Positions 31,975 through 41,345 of a stretch of 64,000 bases of DNA are shown here, piece by piece (position 1 is the first letter of the stretch; the number at the start of each line of letters is the position of its first letter). Location: NCBI RefSeq assembly GCF_007558815.1, contig NZ_VLTJ01000039.1, forward strand, positions 62,001 to 126,000, written 5' to 3'. Source of the stretch: Verticiella sediminum. Lineage in GTDB: Bacteria; Pseudomonadota; Gammaproteobacteria; Burkholderiales; Burkholderiaceae_B. Below the pieces are notes generated by a model, which was given only the letters and a program-made list of their open reading frames with translations, made no database searches and was not told the origin of the DNA. Position numbers and translations under genes: made by a program.

Positions 31975-33015
31975 TCAGGGCCGCGCGGTGAGCTGGGTCT
32001 TCTGCGCGGCGGGCTGATCCGCCAGCGCATAGGAAGGATGATCCGGATCTTGCGTTGCCGGCGTCTCGGTGGCGGGAGCTGCCACAGGGGGTTCGGCGTG
32101 CGCACTGTCGGACGAACGCTGCGCGGCCAGTCGGGCCCGGCGGCCTTCGCCATAGCGGCACCAGTATTCGCGGGTAAAGGCGGCGCCGTAGAAAAAGAGC
32201 AGGGCGGAGAAATAGATCCAAAGTATGAGCGCGATCACCGAGCCGGCCGCGCCATAGGAGGACACCAGCGTGCCCTGGCTGAGGTAGAGCGAGATGCCGA
32301 TCTTGCCGAGCAGGAACAACAGGGCGGTGAGCAGCGCGCCCGGGAATACGTCGCGCCAGCGGATGCGCACGCTGGGCAGCATCTTCAGTATCACCGCGAA
32401 CAGCAGCACGAAGACGCCGAAGGAGATGGCGTTCGAGATGGCGCGCGCGACGAACGTGAAGACCGTCTCGTTGAACAGGGCGGCCCAGCGCTGCTGCAAG
32501 GCGGCGAGAATCGCATCGGCGACCACCGACAGCAGAAGAAAGCCCGAGAGCGTCAGCACGATGCCGAAGGCCACGACGCGGCTCATCGCGGTCGCGCGCA
32601 GGCCCGCCGTCGCCGTGTCCTCGGCGTCCCACATCTCGTCCAGGCTGCTCTTGAGCTCGGCAAAGGCCGTGGTCGAGCTGAACATGAGCAGGCCGATCGA
32701 GATCGCCGCGGCAATCAGCCCGCCGCTCGAATACTGCGTGCTCTCGAGCACGGTACGGATCGCGTCTGCGCTGCGCTGGCCCGCGTACAGTTCGATCTGT
32801 GCGAGCAGTTCGGAGCGGATGGCGTCTTCACCGTAGAACCAGCCGCCGATCGCGATCACCAGCAGCAGGATGGGCGCCAGGGAAAAGACCATGTAGAGGG
32901 CGAGCGCGGCGCCCTTGCTCGACGCGCGCTTGTCCACCCAGCGGATGCCGGCATCGATGAACAGGGCCAGCGGCCCGAAGTTGCGGATGCGACCGATCCA
33001 TCCTGGTTGCTGCAT
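31975..33015 (-). CDS. YihY/virulence factor BrkB family membrane protein
   Basis: 346 residues. Six membrane helices follow the family signature KGAALALYMVFSLAPILLLVIAIGGWFYG, then LLMFSSTTAFAELKSSLDEMWD and YGAAGSVIALILWIYFSALLFFYGAAFTREY. The C-terminal 60 residues are a polar Ala/Pro/Thr-rich tail. BrkB was first linked to serum resistance in Bordetella; RNase BN naming of homologues is obsolete. Codirectional with sodC 40 bp upstream. Confidence 0.92.
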   Translation of the reverse strand: MQQPGWIGRIRNFGPLALFIDAGIRWVDKRASSKGAALALYMVFSLAPILLLVIAIGGWFYGEDAIRSELLAQIELYAGQRSADAIRTVLESTQYSSGGLIAAAISIGLLMFSSTTAFAELKSSLDEMWDAEDTATAGLRATAMSRVVAFGIVLTLSGFLLLSVVADAILAALQQRWAALFNETVFTFVARAISNAISFGVFVLLFAVILKMLPSVRIRWRDVFPGALLTALLFLLGKIGISLYLSQGTLVSSYGAAGSVIALILWIYFSALLFFYGAAFTREYWCRYGEGRRARLAAQRSSDSAHAEPPVAAPATETPATQDPDHPSYALADQPAAQKTQLTARP

Positions 33016-33055
33016 GATCTCTCCGGCGTCTGCGTGATGGGAAGCGCGTAATCGT

Positions 33056-33580
33056 CTATTGAATCACGCCGCACGCCACGCGCGCGCCGCCGCCGCCCAG
33101 GGGCTCGGGATGGTCGGCGTGGTTGTCGCCGCCCTTGTGCACCATCAGGGCCTTGTCCTGGATCTGGTCCATGGATTTCAGGCGGGGAGCGAGCACCGGC
33201 TGGGTCGCCGTGCCGTCGGGCAGGACGTACAACGCGGGCAGGTCGCCCAGGTGGCCATCGCCCCAAGGCGCGCCGTGCTTGCCTGTGTTCTCAGGGTCGA
33301 GGTGGCCGCCGGCCGCGCCGGCCGGCGTCATCTTGCCGTCCTCTTCCTTGGCGTCGCAATTGCCGTTGGCGTGAACGTGAAAGCCGTGGATGCCGGGTTC
33401 CAGGCCTTTCAGGTCCGGCGTGAAGACCAGCCCGTAGTCCGTCTGGCTGATGGTGACCTGGCCGACGGCGTCGCCGGGGCCTTTGTCGGTGGCCTGGTGC
33501 AGCGTCACCGAGGTGTCGGCCAGCGCAGCGCCGGCGCTCAGGCAGGCGGCCACGGTCAGGCCGAGCAGCGGTTGCTTCAT
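33056..33580 (-). CDS. sodC: Cu/Zn superoxide dismutase, periplasmic
   Basis: 174 residues. A signal peptide (ending GAALA) precedes the SodC core. Metal-binding motifs are [40 protein letters not shown], and [30 protein letters not shown]. The cysteines in NGNCD and VACGV form the conserved disulfide. It dismutates superoxide in the periplasm. GGAGATTCCC precedes the ATG. The small Pro/Asp-rich gene lies 17 bp upstream. Confidence 0.95.
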   Translation of the reverse strand: MKQPLLGLTVAACLSAGAALADTSVTLHQATDKGPGDAVGQVTISQTDYGLVFTPDLKGLEPGIHGFHVHANGNCDAKEEDGKMTPAGAAGGHLDPENTGKHGAPWGDGHLGDLPALYVLPDGTATQPVLAPRLKSMDQIQDKALMVHKGGDNHADHPEPLGGGGARVACGVIQ

Positions 33581-33597
33581 GGGAATCTCCTTGCAGC

Positions 33598-33735
33598 TCA
33601 ACGTGCGGCGTTTGCCGCACCGCGTTCGATGGTGCCCGGGCGGGCGCGTTCGTCGTCCGGGGTGGGTGGCACAGGATCGGGTTCGACCGGAATCGGGGCG
33701 TCCGGCGTGTCGGGTTCGACCGGCTGGTGTTCCAT
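33598..33735 (-). CDS. Small Pro/Asp/Glu-rich protein, 45 residues
   Basis: A complete small gene: [20 protein letters not shown], then [14 protein letters not shown] and [24 protein letters not shown] gives a strong ribosome-binding site five bases before the ATG. Almost every third residue is Pro and many are Asp/Glu; a VEPD motif is repeated. It looks intrinsically disordered and cytoplasmic. It lies between ligD and sodC on the same strand, so it may share the ligD transcript. Function unknown. The strong ribosome-binding site argues that it is real. Confidence 0.65.
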   Translation of the reverse strand: MEHQPVEPDTPDAPIPVEPDPVPPTPDDERARPGTIERGAANAAR

Positions 33736-33807
33736 CGGTGTCTCCTGGTGGAAGAGGCGGCATGCCGCGGCATGCATCGGCCAAGCAAGCGCTGTGCCCC
33801 GGCGCGC

Positions 33808-36429
33808 TCAGCGCCCCGCTTGCACCGCCTGCAGCGCCGCGCGCTTGACGGTGGCGGCCGAACTTTCATAGTCGGCCCAGGCGTCGCTGGCCTGGGCGAG
33901 CAGGTCGGGCACGTTCTGCACGTTGTAGGTCGCGCCGCGCAGGTCGCGTTCCGGGGCCAGCGCATCCCAATCGACCGGCAGGGAGACCGACGCGCCCGCC
34001 CTGGCGCGCACCGAGTAGGCGGCCACGGCCGTCGCCTGCTCGCCGTTGCGCAGGTAATCCACGAAGATCCGGCCCTTGCGCCGCGCCTTGTTCATGTTCG
34101 CCACGAAGCGCTCGGGCATCAGCGTCTCCAGGTGGCGGGCCATGCCGTTGGCGAAGGCGCGGCAGGTATCCCAGTCCAGGGTGCGCCGGATCGGCGCCAC
34201 CACGTGCAGGCCGTTGCCGCCGGTGGTCTTCAGGAACGGCGTCAGGCCGAGTTCGCGCATGAGCGTGGCCGCAAGCTGCGCTCCCTCGGCCAGCACGCTC
34301 CAGTCCACGCCCGAGCCGGGGTCCAGGTCCAGCGTGATGCGATCGGGCCGGTCGGCGCGCGGCAGCCGCGAGCCCCAGGTGTGGAACTCGATCACGCCGA
34401 ACTGGACCAGGCCGATGATGCCTTCGGGACTGCTCACGAGCAGATGCTCGCCGTCGTGGCGCACGCCGGCCGGCAGGCTCTGCGTGATGTGCTTCTGGAA
34501 GAAGCATTCGTGGTCCGCGCCTTCCGGGCAGCGCAGCAAGGCCAGCCGCCGGCCTTCCAGGTGCGGCATCATGGCGTGCGCGACCTGGTCGTAGTAGGTG
34601 GCGAGCCCGAGCTTGTCCAAGGGCGGCTGCTGGAACACGCGGCGCTCGGGATGGCTGATGCGGATGCCGCGCACGACGGGCGCGGAGCGGCTGGCGGAGC
34701 GGTTCATGTCGGCGGGGGTGGATTGGTCGCGTTCGGCGACGGGTTGAACGCTTGCGCGGACTTCGGCCGCCACCTGCCGGGCCGGTTTGTCCTCGCGCAG
34801 GCCGAGAAAGGCGGCCTGGCGCAGCAGGCCGTCGCGGGTCCAGCTTGCAAAGGCAACCTGCGCCACCAGGGCCGGGTCCACCCAATGGATCTGGGCGTCG
34901 GGGCTGTGGCCGTAGCGGCGCTGGTGGGGTGGCAGGGCGGCCGCAAAGGGGCTGCTCTTGCGTTCGAGCTGCCGCAGGCGGCGCGCCAGGCTGGCGAGCG
35001 TGTCCTGGTCGAAGCCGGTGCCGACTCTGCCGACGTACTGCAGTTTGCCGGCGTCGTCGTGCAGGCCCACGAGCAGCGCGCCGAAGCCCGAGCGCGCGCC
35101 GGCCGGGCCGGTGTAGCCGCCGACCACGAACTCCTGCTCGGGCCGGCACTTGAGCTTGAGCCAGCGTTGCGAGCGGCCGCTCTGATAGGCAGCGTCGGCA
35201 CGCTTGGCGATCAGGCCCTCCAGGCCGAGCTTGCAGGCCTGGGCCAGCGCCTCGCGCGCCTGGGCGGCGTTGCCGGCCGGCACGAGATCCGTGAACGACA
35301 CGGTTTCACTGCGCTGCGAGGCGAGCAGCTCGGCGAGCCGGGTCTGTCTTTCCAGCAAAGGCAGCGGGCGCAGATCCTCGCCCGCCCAGAACGGCAGGTC
35401 GAAGGCGATGAAATGCAGGTTCTCGGCCTTGCCGTCGAGCGCGCGCTGCAGCAGCGCGAAGCTCGAGCGGCCTTGTTCGTCGAACACGACGACCTCGCCG
35501 TCGAGCCAGCCTTCGCCCAGCCCGAGCCGCTCCAGGTGGCGCGCCAGCGGACGCATGCGCTCGGTCCAGTCGTTGCCGGCGCGGCTGAGCAGGGCCGCGC
35601 GTCCCCGCTGCAGCCGGCAGAGGATGCGATAGCCGTCGTACTTCAGTTCGTAGACCCAATCCGCGTCGGCGGGCGGCGCATCGACCAGGGTGGCGAGCTG
35701 GGGCTCGATCATCGCCGGCATGGCCATGGCCTGGGCGACGCGCGTGGCGGTGCGGGCCGCAGGGCTGTTGGATGCGGCCTTTGTCGCTGCGGCCTTGCCG
35801 GTTGCCGATGGCTGCCCAGCGGCCCTCGTCGGGGTGGTCTTGGCGCTGGCCTTCTTCGCGGCCGCCGCATCCCCGCGCCGCGCGCTGGGCGGGGTCTTGG
35901 CATCGGCCTCGGTCTGCGCTTCGGCCGCATGGCCGCTGAGCGCGTAGCCGTCGTCCACCTTGCGCAACAGCCAGTGCTTGGGATCGCGCCCCGTGCGGAT
36001 CAGGATCCACTCGCCTTCCAGGCGATGGCCATGCAGGCGGAAATGCAGTTTGCCGCGTTCGAGCGCCTGCGCAGGTTCGTCCAGCGGCTCCCAGGTGCCG
36101 TCGTCCCAGATGTCGACGTGGCCCGCGCCATACTGCCCTGCGGGAATGTCGCCCTCGAAGCCGGCATAGTCGAGCGGATGGTCCTCGACCTGCACCGCCA
36201 GGCGCTTGACCTGCGGGTCGCGCGAGGGGCCCTTGGGCACGGCCCAGCTCTTCAGCACGCCGCCGACCTCGAGGCGAAAATCGTAGTGCAGGGCGCGCGC
36301 CGCATGGCGCTGCACGACGAAGCGCGCCTGGTCCTGGCGCCGGCGCGCGGCCTTGCCGGCGGGCTCGGCGGTCCGGCTGAAGTCGCGTTTGGCGCGATAG
36401 CGCTCCAGCGCGTCGTCCTGGCGGGCCAT
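33808..36429 (-). CDS. ligD: DNA ligase D, multidomain NHEJ enzyme
   Basis: 873 residues in the order phosphoesterase-ligase-polymerase. The 3'-phosphoesterase domain (about 30-165) carries [15 protein letters not shown] basic Ala/Lys/Thr linker follows (165-235). The ATP-dependent ligase domain (about 240-540) has the adenylated Lys263 in ELKYDG, then DGEVVVFD and GLIAKR. The primase-polymerase domain (about 600-860) has the catalytic LDLDPG and [13 protein letters not shown]. It works with Ku to join double-strand breaks in non-growing cells. It starts three bases after the ku stop, so ku-ligD is one operon. Confidence 0.96.
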   Translation of the reverse strand: MARQDDALERYRAKRDFSRTAEPAGKAARRRQDQARFVVQRHAARALHYDFRLEVGGVLKSWAVPKGPSRDPQVKRLAVQVEDHPLDYAGFEGDIPAGQYGAGHVDIWDDGTWEPLDEPAQALERGKLHFRLHGHRLEGEWILIRTGRDPKHWLLRKVDDGYALSGHAAEAQTEADAKTPPSARRGDAAAAKKASAKTTPTRAAGQPSATGKAAATKAASNSPAARTATRVAQAMAMPAMIEPQLATLVDAPPADADWVYELKYDGYRILCRLQRGRAALLSRAGNDWTERMRPLARHLERLGLGEGWLDGEVVVFDEQGRSSFALLQRALDGKAENLHFIAFDLPFWAGEDLRPLPLLERQTRLAELLASQRSETVSFTDLVPAGNAAQAREALAQACKLGLEGLIAKRADAAYQSGRSQRWLKLKCRPEQEFVVGGYTGPAGARSGFGALLVGLHDDAGKLQYVGRVGTGFDQDTLASLARRLRQLERKSSPFAAALPPHQRRYGHSPDAQIHWVDPALVAQVAFASWTRDGLLRQAAFLGLREDKPARQVAAEVRASVQPVAERDQSTPADMNRSASRSAPVVRGIRISHPERRVFQQPPLDKLGLATYYDQVAHAMMPHLEGRRLALLRCPEGADHECFFQKHITQSLPAGVRHDGEHLLVSSPEGIIGLVQFGVIEFHTWGSRLPRADRPDRITLDLDPGSGVDWSVLAEGAQLAATLMRELGLTPFLKTTGGNGLHVVAPIRRTLDWDTCRAFANGMARHLETLMPERFVANMNKARRKGRIFVDYLRNGEQATAVAAYSVRARAGASVSLPVDWDALAPERDLRGATYNVQNVPDLLAQASDAWADYESSAATVKRAALQAVQAGR

Positions 36430-36432
36430 GGC

Positions 36433-37440
36433 TCAAGCGGCCTTGCGGCGGCTGGTCGTCGGCTTGCCGGCGCGCTTGCTCGACGGCGCCGCGCGCGTGG
36501 CTTTCTTGGCGGCCTTCTTCGCCGCCTTGGCGGGTGCCTTGGCCGCGCTCTTGCGCGCTGTCGTCTTGGCTGCGGCCTTGCGCGGCGCCGGGGCGTCTGC
36601 CTTTGCCCGCGCCTTGCCGGCGCCCTGGGCCGGTTTGCCGCCGGCGCGCGTCTCGATGCTCTGCTTGAGCATCGACATCAGGTCGATCACCTTCGCGCGC
36701 GGGCGCTCGCCGGTATCCTGGCTGGGTTCGGTCATGCTGTGGGTCTGGCCCGAATCGATGCGTTGCTCGATGCGTGCGAGCAGGTCCTCCCGGTAGGTGT
36801 CGTGGAACCGCTGGGGCTGCCAGCGCTCCGTCATGTCCGCGACCAGGCGCTCGGCCATCTCCAGCTCGCGGCGGCTGACACCCGCCTCTTCCAGGGTGGC
36901 CGGCGGCTCCTTGAGGTCGTCGGCGGGAATCACCTCGTCCGCATAGCGCATGGTGTTGAGCAGCAGCAGCCCGCCCACCGGCAGCACCGCGGCCAAGTGC
37001 TGCTTGGTGTGCAGCACGACGTTGGCGATCCCGATCAGGCCCGACTTGCGCAAGGTCTCGCGCAGAAGCACGTAGCCTTTGTCGCCGCGCTTGTCGGGCA
37101 CGAGGTAGTACGGCGTCTCGAAGTAGTAGGGCGGCAGCTCCTGCGCCTTCACGAAGCACACGATCTCGACCGTCTGCGTGGCGGTCGGATTGGCCTGGCG
37201 AAAGTCCTCGTCGTTCATCAGGACGTACTCGCCTTTCTCGTACTGGTAGCCCTTGACGATGAACTCGCTGTCCAGGGCCTTGCCGGTGGCCTTGTTGATG
37301 CGCTGGTAGCCGACCGGCGCCATGTCGCGCTTGTCCAGCCAATCGAAGTCCAGCCCGGATCGCCGGGAACCCGGGTGCAGGACCACGGGGACATGGACCA
37401 GGCCAAAGGCGATCGCGCCTTTCCAGACGATGCGGGGCAT
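36433..37440 (-). CDS. ku: Ku homodimer protein for NHEJ
   Basis: 335 residues. The Ku core (about 1-255) opens MPRIVWKGAIAFGLVHVPV, with GYVLLRETLRKSGLIGIANVV. After it comes a long basic tail (260-335) of Ala-Lys/Arg repeats (KAAAKTT, KAPAKAAKKAAKKAT) like a histone H1 tail. The tail should bind DNA or let Ku thread along it, as extended C-termini of bacterial Ku do. GCAGGAGGTCCT precedes the ATG. Forms the two-component NHEJ system with LigD. Confidence 0.96.
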   Translation of the reverse strand: MPRIVWKGAIAFGLVHVPVVLHPGSRRSGLDFDWLDKRDMAPVGYQRINKATGKALDSEFIVKGYQYEKGEYVLMNDEDFRQANPTATQTVEIVCFVKAQELPPYYFETPYYLVPDKRGDKGYVLLRETLRKSGLIGIANVVLHTKQHLAAVLPVGGLLLLNTMRYADEVIPADDLKEPPATLEEAGVSRRELEMAERLVADMTERWQPQRFHDTYREDLLARIEQRIDSGQTHSMTEPSQDTGERPRAKVIDLMSMLKQSIETRAGGKPAQGAGKARAKADAPAPRKAAAKTTARKSAAKAPAKAAKKAAKKATRAAPSSKRAGKPTTSRRKAA

Positions 37441-37610
37441 AGGACCTCCTGCGGGCAGCTTGGCCGGCGGACGCGCCGGAAAGTGTGTTCCCCCAGCAAC
37501 ACCCATGCCGCGAAGCCCGGCCTGTGCGCGGCTCGTGTCATGCGCGCGATCGCGCTCCCCGCTATGCTGCGCAGAACGCCGCAGCGCATGGCCGTTCAAG
37601 GAGACACGTC

Positions 37611-38282
37611 GTGATCGTCGTACACCACCTCAACAACTCGCGTTCGCAGCGCATCCTGTGGCTGCTGGAAGAGCTTGGCGTCGACTACGAGATCCGCCGT
37701 TACGAGCGCGACCCCCGCACCATGCTGGCACCGCCCGAACTGCGCGCCGTGCATCCCCTGGGCAAGTCGCCGGTGATCACCGATGGCGACGTGGTGGTCG
37801 CCGAGTCCGGCGCCATCATCGAATACCTCGTGCAGCGCGAGGGCGGCAAGCTGCGTCCGGTCGAAGGCACGCCCGAGCGCCTGCGCTACACCTACTGGCT
37901 GCACTTTGCCGAAGGCTCGGCCATGCCGCCGCTGCTGCTGGCGCTGATCTTCAACCGGCTGCCCAGCGCGCCCATGCCGTTCTTCGCGCGCCCGATCGCC
38001 CGCGCGCTCGCCAAGGGCGTGCGCGAGCGCATGATCGATCCGCAGTTGCGCAGCCAGCTCGCCTATATGGAGGGCGAACTGGCCAGCCGCGAGTGGTTCG
38101 CCGGCGATGCGTTCACGGCTGCCGACGTGCAGATGAGCTTCCCGCTGGAAGCCGCGGCGCAGCGCGGCGGCCTGACTGCCGCAGCGCACCCGCACCTGTC
38201 CGCCTTCCTCGGCCGCATCCACGCCCGCCCCGCCTATCGCCGCGCGATCGAGCGGGGCGGGCCGTACGCCTTGCTCTCGTGA
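37611..38282 (+). CDS. Glutathione S-transferase
   Basis: 223 residues. The thioredoxin-like N-domain (1-80) has MIVVHHLNNSRSQRILWLLEELGV and the cis-Pro/glutathione motifs GKSPVITDG and VAESGAIIEYL. The all-helical C-domain (90-210) ends AYRRAIERGG. GTG at 37611 follows AAGGAGACACGTC. A cytosolic detoxification or thiol-transfer role is likely. It is divergent from ku and probably monocistronic. Confidence 0.92.
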   Translation: MIVVHHLNNSRSQRILWLLEELGVDYEIRRYERDPRTMLAPPELRAVHPLGKSPVITDGDVVVAESGAIIEYLVQREGGKLRPVEGTPERLRYTYWLHFAEGSAMPPLLLALIFNRLPSAPMPFFARPIARALAKGVRERMIDPQLRSQLAYMEGELASREWFAGDAFTAADVQMSFPLEAAAQRGGLTAAAHPHLSAFLGRIHARPAYRRAIERGGPYALLS

Positions 38283-38304
38283 GTCAGGGCCTGGTCGACA
38301 GGCG

Positions 38305-39483
38305 CTAGCCGTCCTCGTCGGCGTCCAGGCCGAGCTCGGCGAGGATCTGCGCTGAATGTTCGCCCAGGCGGGGAGCGCACGCGCCGGCGCATGGCTGCGC
38401 ATGCGCCCACCGGGCCGCGGGCTGGATGCCCAGGCGCGGGCCGTCCGCTGCGGCATACGTCTGCAGGATGCCGGAGGCTTGGAGCTGCGGATCGTCGAGC
38501 AGATCGTCCAGGCTGACCAGCCGCGCCACCGGGATGTCGCAGTCGACGAGCCGGCGCAACCAATCGTCGGTGCCGCGCTGCCTGAAGCGTTCATCGACGT
38601 AGGCGTAGAGCGCGTCGATGTGTGCGCTGCGGCTGGTCATGCTGTGGAAGCGGGCATCGGTTTCCCAGCGTTCGGCATCGCCCGCGGTGGCGAGAAAGCG
38701 CTGCCAATGGGCATCCGTGTAGATGATCGCGCTGAGCCAGCCGTCCGCCGTGCGATAAGGGCGCCGATAGGCGGAGAGCAGTCGCGGGTTGCCTGCCTCG
38801 CCCAACGGCGGGACGAAGCTCCTGCCGGCCAGGTGATCGCCCAGCACGAAGGCGGCCATGGTTTCGAACATCGGGATCTCGATGTCCTGCCCGCCGCCGT
38901 GGCGCAGGCGCTGGAGCACCGCCGCCAGGATGTTGTGCGCCGCGACCAGCCCCACGGTGCGGTCGGCCAGGTTGAGCGGGACGTAGCGCGGGGCCGCCGA
39001 GCCCGCCGCCTCGACAAGCGCGGGAATGGCGGCCATGCCCTGGATGAGATCGTCGTAGGCGGGCTTGCCCGCGTAGGGTCCGTTCTCGCCGAAGCCGGTC
39101 AGCCGGACCTGGATGATCTCGGGGTTGCGCCGACCTATCGACTCGCTGTCCAGGCCGAGCTTGCGCAGCGCCTTGGGCCGCATGTTGGTGACGAAGACAT
39201 CGGCGCGCTCGACGGCGCGCGCCAGCACGCGCTGCCCCCGCGGCGTGCGCAGGTCCAGGCACAGGCTGCGCTTGCCGCGGTTCAGGTTCAGGAACACCGG
39301 GCCCATGGCCGGCTCTCGCATCGGGCCCATCCCGCGCATGATGTCTCCCTCGGGAGGCTCCAGCTTGATGACGTTGGCACCGTACTCGGCAAGGATCTGG
39401 GTGGCGTAGGGCCCCATGATGACCGAACTGAGGTCCAGCACACGGATGCCGCTGAGCGGCCGTTCGGAATCACTGCGGTTCAA
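38305..39483 (-). CDS. Class III CoA-transferase, CaiB/BaiF family
   Basis: 392 residues. The family's N-terminal block is LSGIRVLDLSSVIMGPYATQILAEYGANVIKLEPPEGD, then LNLNRGKRSLCLDLRTPRG. The nucleophilic Asp lies in GKPAYDDLIQG, in a QVRLTGFGENGPYAGKP context. It moves CoA between carboxylic acids. Its start overlaps the end of the Bug gene by 14 bp, so the two are coupled. With the enoyl-CoA hydratase it makes a short acid-catabolic operon under the divergent LysR protein. Confidence 0.93.
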   Translation of the reverse strand: MNRSDSERPLSGIRVLDLSSVIMGPYATQILAEYGANVIKLEPPEGDIMRGMGPMREPAMGPVFLNLNRGKRSLCLDLRTPRGQRVLARAVERADVFVTNMRPKALRKLGLDSESIGRRNPEIIQVRLTGFGENGPYAGKPAYDDLIQGMAAIPALVEAAGSAAPRYVPLNLADRTVGLVAAHNILAAVLQRLRHGGGQDIEIPMFETMAAFVLGDHLAGRSFVPPLGEAGNPRLLSAYRRPYRTADGWLSAIIYTDAHWQRFLATAGDAERWETDARFHSMTSRSAHIDALYAYVDERFRQRGTDDWLRRLVDCDIPVARLVSLDDLLDDPQLQASGILQTYAAADGPRLGIQPAARWAHAQPCAGACAPRLGEHSAQILAELGLDADEDG

Positions 39484-40432
39484 TGCCGGCCTCCTGCACG
39501 ATGCGCGCCCACTTCACGAATTCTTCGTCGACGAACTGCGTGAATGCCGGGACGTCCATGTCGCCGGGCTGCGTGCCCTGGCTCGACAGCGTTTGCTGGA
39601 ACTGCGGCTCGTGCATGGCTTTGCGCGCGAGCGCATTCAACCGTTCCACGATGGGAGCAGGGGTTCCGGCCGGGGCGTAGAAGCCGATCCAGATCCGCGT
39701 GTCATAGCCGGGCACGCCCTGTTCGGCGATGGTCGGCACGTCCGGCAGCGCCGGCACGCGCTCGGGCGTGGACACCGCGATGGCGCGCAGCCGGCCGCTT
39801 TCGATGTATTGCGTCGCGCTCAGCGCATCGACGAAGGCGGCATCGATCTGTCCGCCCAGCAGGTCGTTCACCGCGAGGGCGGTGCCTTTGTAGGGAACAT
39901 GGGTGAAGGGCGCGCCGGTCATGGCTGCCAGGAGTTCACCCGACAGATGCGTGGTGCCGCCGGCGCCGGCCGAGCCATAGGTCACGCCGCCCTTCTGCCT
40001 GGCGAACTCCAGCAGCTCGGGCAGCGTCTTGGCCGGCACCGAGGGGTGCACCACCAGCACGTTCGGCGTATGCGCGAGCATTGCGACCGGCGCGAAATCG
40101 TTCTTGGCGTCGTAGCGCAGGTTCTTGATGATGGCGGGATTCACTACGTGCGCGGTGGTCATGACGAGCAGCGTGTTGCCGTCGGCGGCCGCGCGGGCGA
40201 CGCGTTCCGATCCGATCACACCGCCGGCGCCGGGGCGGTTCTCGACCAGCACGGGCTGCTGCAGGTCGGTCTGCATGGTCTGGGCCAGCTTGCGCGCGAG
40301 TATGTCGGTCATGCCGCCTGCGGCGAACGGCACGATCAGTGTGACGGGCTGGCTCGGCCAGGCGTGGGCCATGCCGCTCGCCAGCGCCAGAGCGCAGAGG
40401 GAAAGGCGGCCATACCAACGGAATCGCATCAT
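39470..40432 (-). CDS. Bug family periplasmic binding protein
   Basis: 320 residues. The signal peptide ends SGMAHAWPSQPVTLIVPFAAGG. The Bug motifs LVENRPGAGGVIGSERVARA, GVTYGSAGAGGTTHLSGEL and LPDVPTIAEQGVPGYDTRIWIGFYAPAGTP follow in order. Placed between the enoyl-CoA hydratase and the CoA-transferase, it probably captures the acid that the transferase activates. Two ATGs in tandem begin it; either could be used. Confidence 0.93.
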   Translation of the reverse strand: MMRFRWYGRLSLCALALASGMAHAWPSQPVTLIVPFAAGGMTDILARKLAQTMQTDLQQPVLVENRPGAGGVIGSERVARAAADGNTLLVMTTAHVVNPAIIKNLRYDAKNDFAPVAMLAHTPNVLVVHPSVPAKTLPELLEFARQKGGVTYGSAGAGGTTHLSGELLAAMTGAPFTHVPYKGTALAVNDLLGGQIDAAFVDALSATQYIESGRLRAIAVSTPERVPALPDVPTIAEQGVPGYDTRIWIGFYAPAGTPAPIVERLNALARKAMHEPQFQQTLSSQGTQPGDMDVPAFTQFVDEEFVKWARIVQEAGIEPQ

Positions 40433-40468
40433 GGTGTCTCCTGTTCGTTTGTGATCGGGCCGTACGCG

Positions 40469-41248
40469 TCACGCGCGCGCACGGCGCCGGGATTCGAGAA
40501 AGCGCGTCATGTAGTCGTGGGGTTCGTCGGTGTCGTAGGCCTTGACGAGGCAATGGATGCCGGTGTCGATGGCCGCCTGCAGCGGCATCTTTTCCCAGTC
40601 GCTGAGCAGCGACTTCTGCAAGCGCAGGGCGCGCGGACCGGCCTCGGCCAGCTCGGCGCGCCAGTGGGCCGCGAACGTATCGATGTCGGCTTCCTGCGTG
40701 ACGGCCGAGATCAGGCCCCAGCGTTCGGCGGTGTCGGCGTCGATCATGCGGCCGGTCAGCAGCAGGTCGCGCGTGCGCGTCCAGCCGATCATCCCGGGCA
40801 GCATGGCGCCGTGGATGACGGTGGGCACGCCGAGCTTGACCTCCGGCATGCCGAACGTCGCGTCGCGGGTGGCCAGCTTGATGTCGCACATGCAGGCGAC
40901 TTCCATCCCGGCGCCCAGGCAGTAGCCGCGGATCAGCGACATCGTCGGAAAGGGCAGCGCGCGGATCTGCTCGCACAGCGCATGGACCGAACGGATGTAG
41001 GCATCGATCTGCCGGCCGTTCGCGACCCGCAGGAACTTGATGTCGGCGCCGCCGAGAAAGGCCGCCTCGCCGCCCCGGATCTCGAGCAGGCGGATGTCCT
41101 CGCGCCATTGCAGCTCGCGCAGGGCGTCGGCGTAGATGAGGGCGGCCTCCTCGGTGAGCAGGTTCAGCTTGCCGTTCTCGAAACGGACGCGGGCGACGCC
41201 GTCCTCGACGTGGACCTGGCAGGAAGGGCCGGGGGAAGGGTGCGACAT
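40469..41248 (-). CDS. Enoyl-CoA hydratase/isomerase family protein
   Basis: 259 residues of the crotonase fold. The oxyanion-hole regions are AAFLGGADIKFLR and SLIRGYCLGAGMEVACMCDI. Both catalytic Glu positions are kept (Glu in AGMEV and Glu in MPEVKLG). It hydrates or isomerises an unsaturated acyl-CoA. GGGAG before the ATG at 41248 decides the start over an upstream ATG at 41284. First gene of the operon divergent from LysR. Confidence 0.92.
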   Translation of the reverse strand: MSHPSPGPSCQVHVEDGVARVRFENGKLNLLTEEAALIYADALRELQWREDIRLLEIRGGEAAFLGGADIKFLRVANGRQIDAYIRSVHALCEQIRALPFPTMSLIRGYCLGAGMEVACMCDIKLATRDATFGMPEVKLGVPTVIHGAMLPGMIGWTRTRDLLLTGRMIDADTAERWGLISAVTQEADIDTFAAHWRAELAEAGPRALRLQKSLLSDWEKMPLQAAIDTGIHCLVKAYDTDEPHDYMTRFLESRRRARA

Positions 41249-41302
41249 GCGGGAGACTCCCTGTGGATGGGTATGGAGCCGCATGCTACGTAGATGCTAT
41301 TC

Positions 41303-41326
41303 ATGAAACAATCGACTTATTTTCAT
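41303..41326. promoter_or_regulatory. Candidate LysR operator between divergent genes
   Basis: ATGAAA (41303-41308) and TTTCAT (41321-41326) form an inverted repeat with a 12-bp AT-rich spacer. It lies in the 97-bp gap between the enoyl-CoA hydratase and the divergent LysR gene, the usual place for a LysR recognition site. Confidence 0.5.
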
Positions 41327-41345
41327 ACATAGATTCTTGGGTGGA

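Noticed and set aside
33727-37614. 1295-codon plus-strand frame opposite ligD and ku
   Set aside because: It is the shadow of two clearly identified minus-strand genes. It has low-complexity His/Arg/Ala sequence and no ribosome-binding site.
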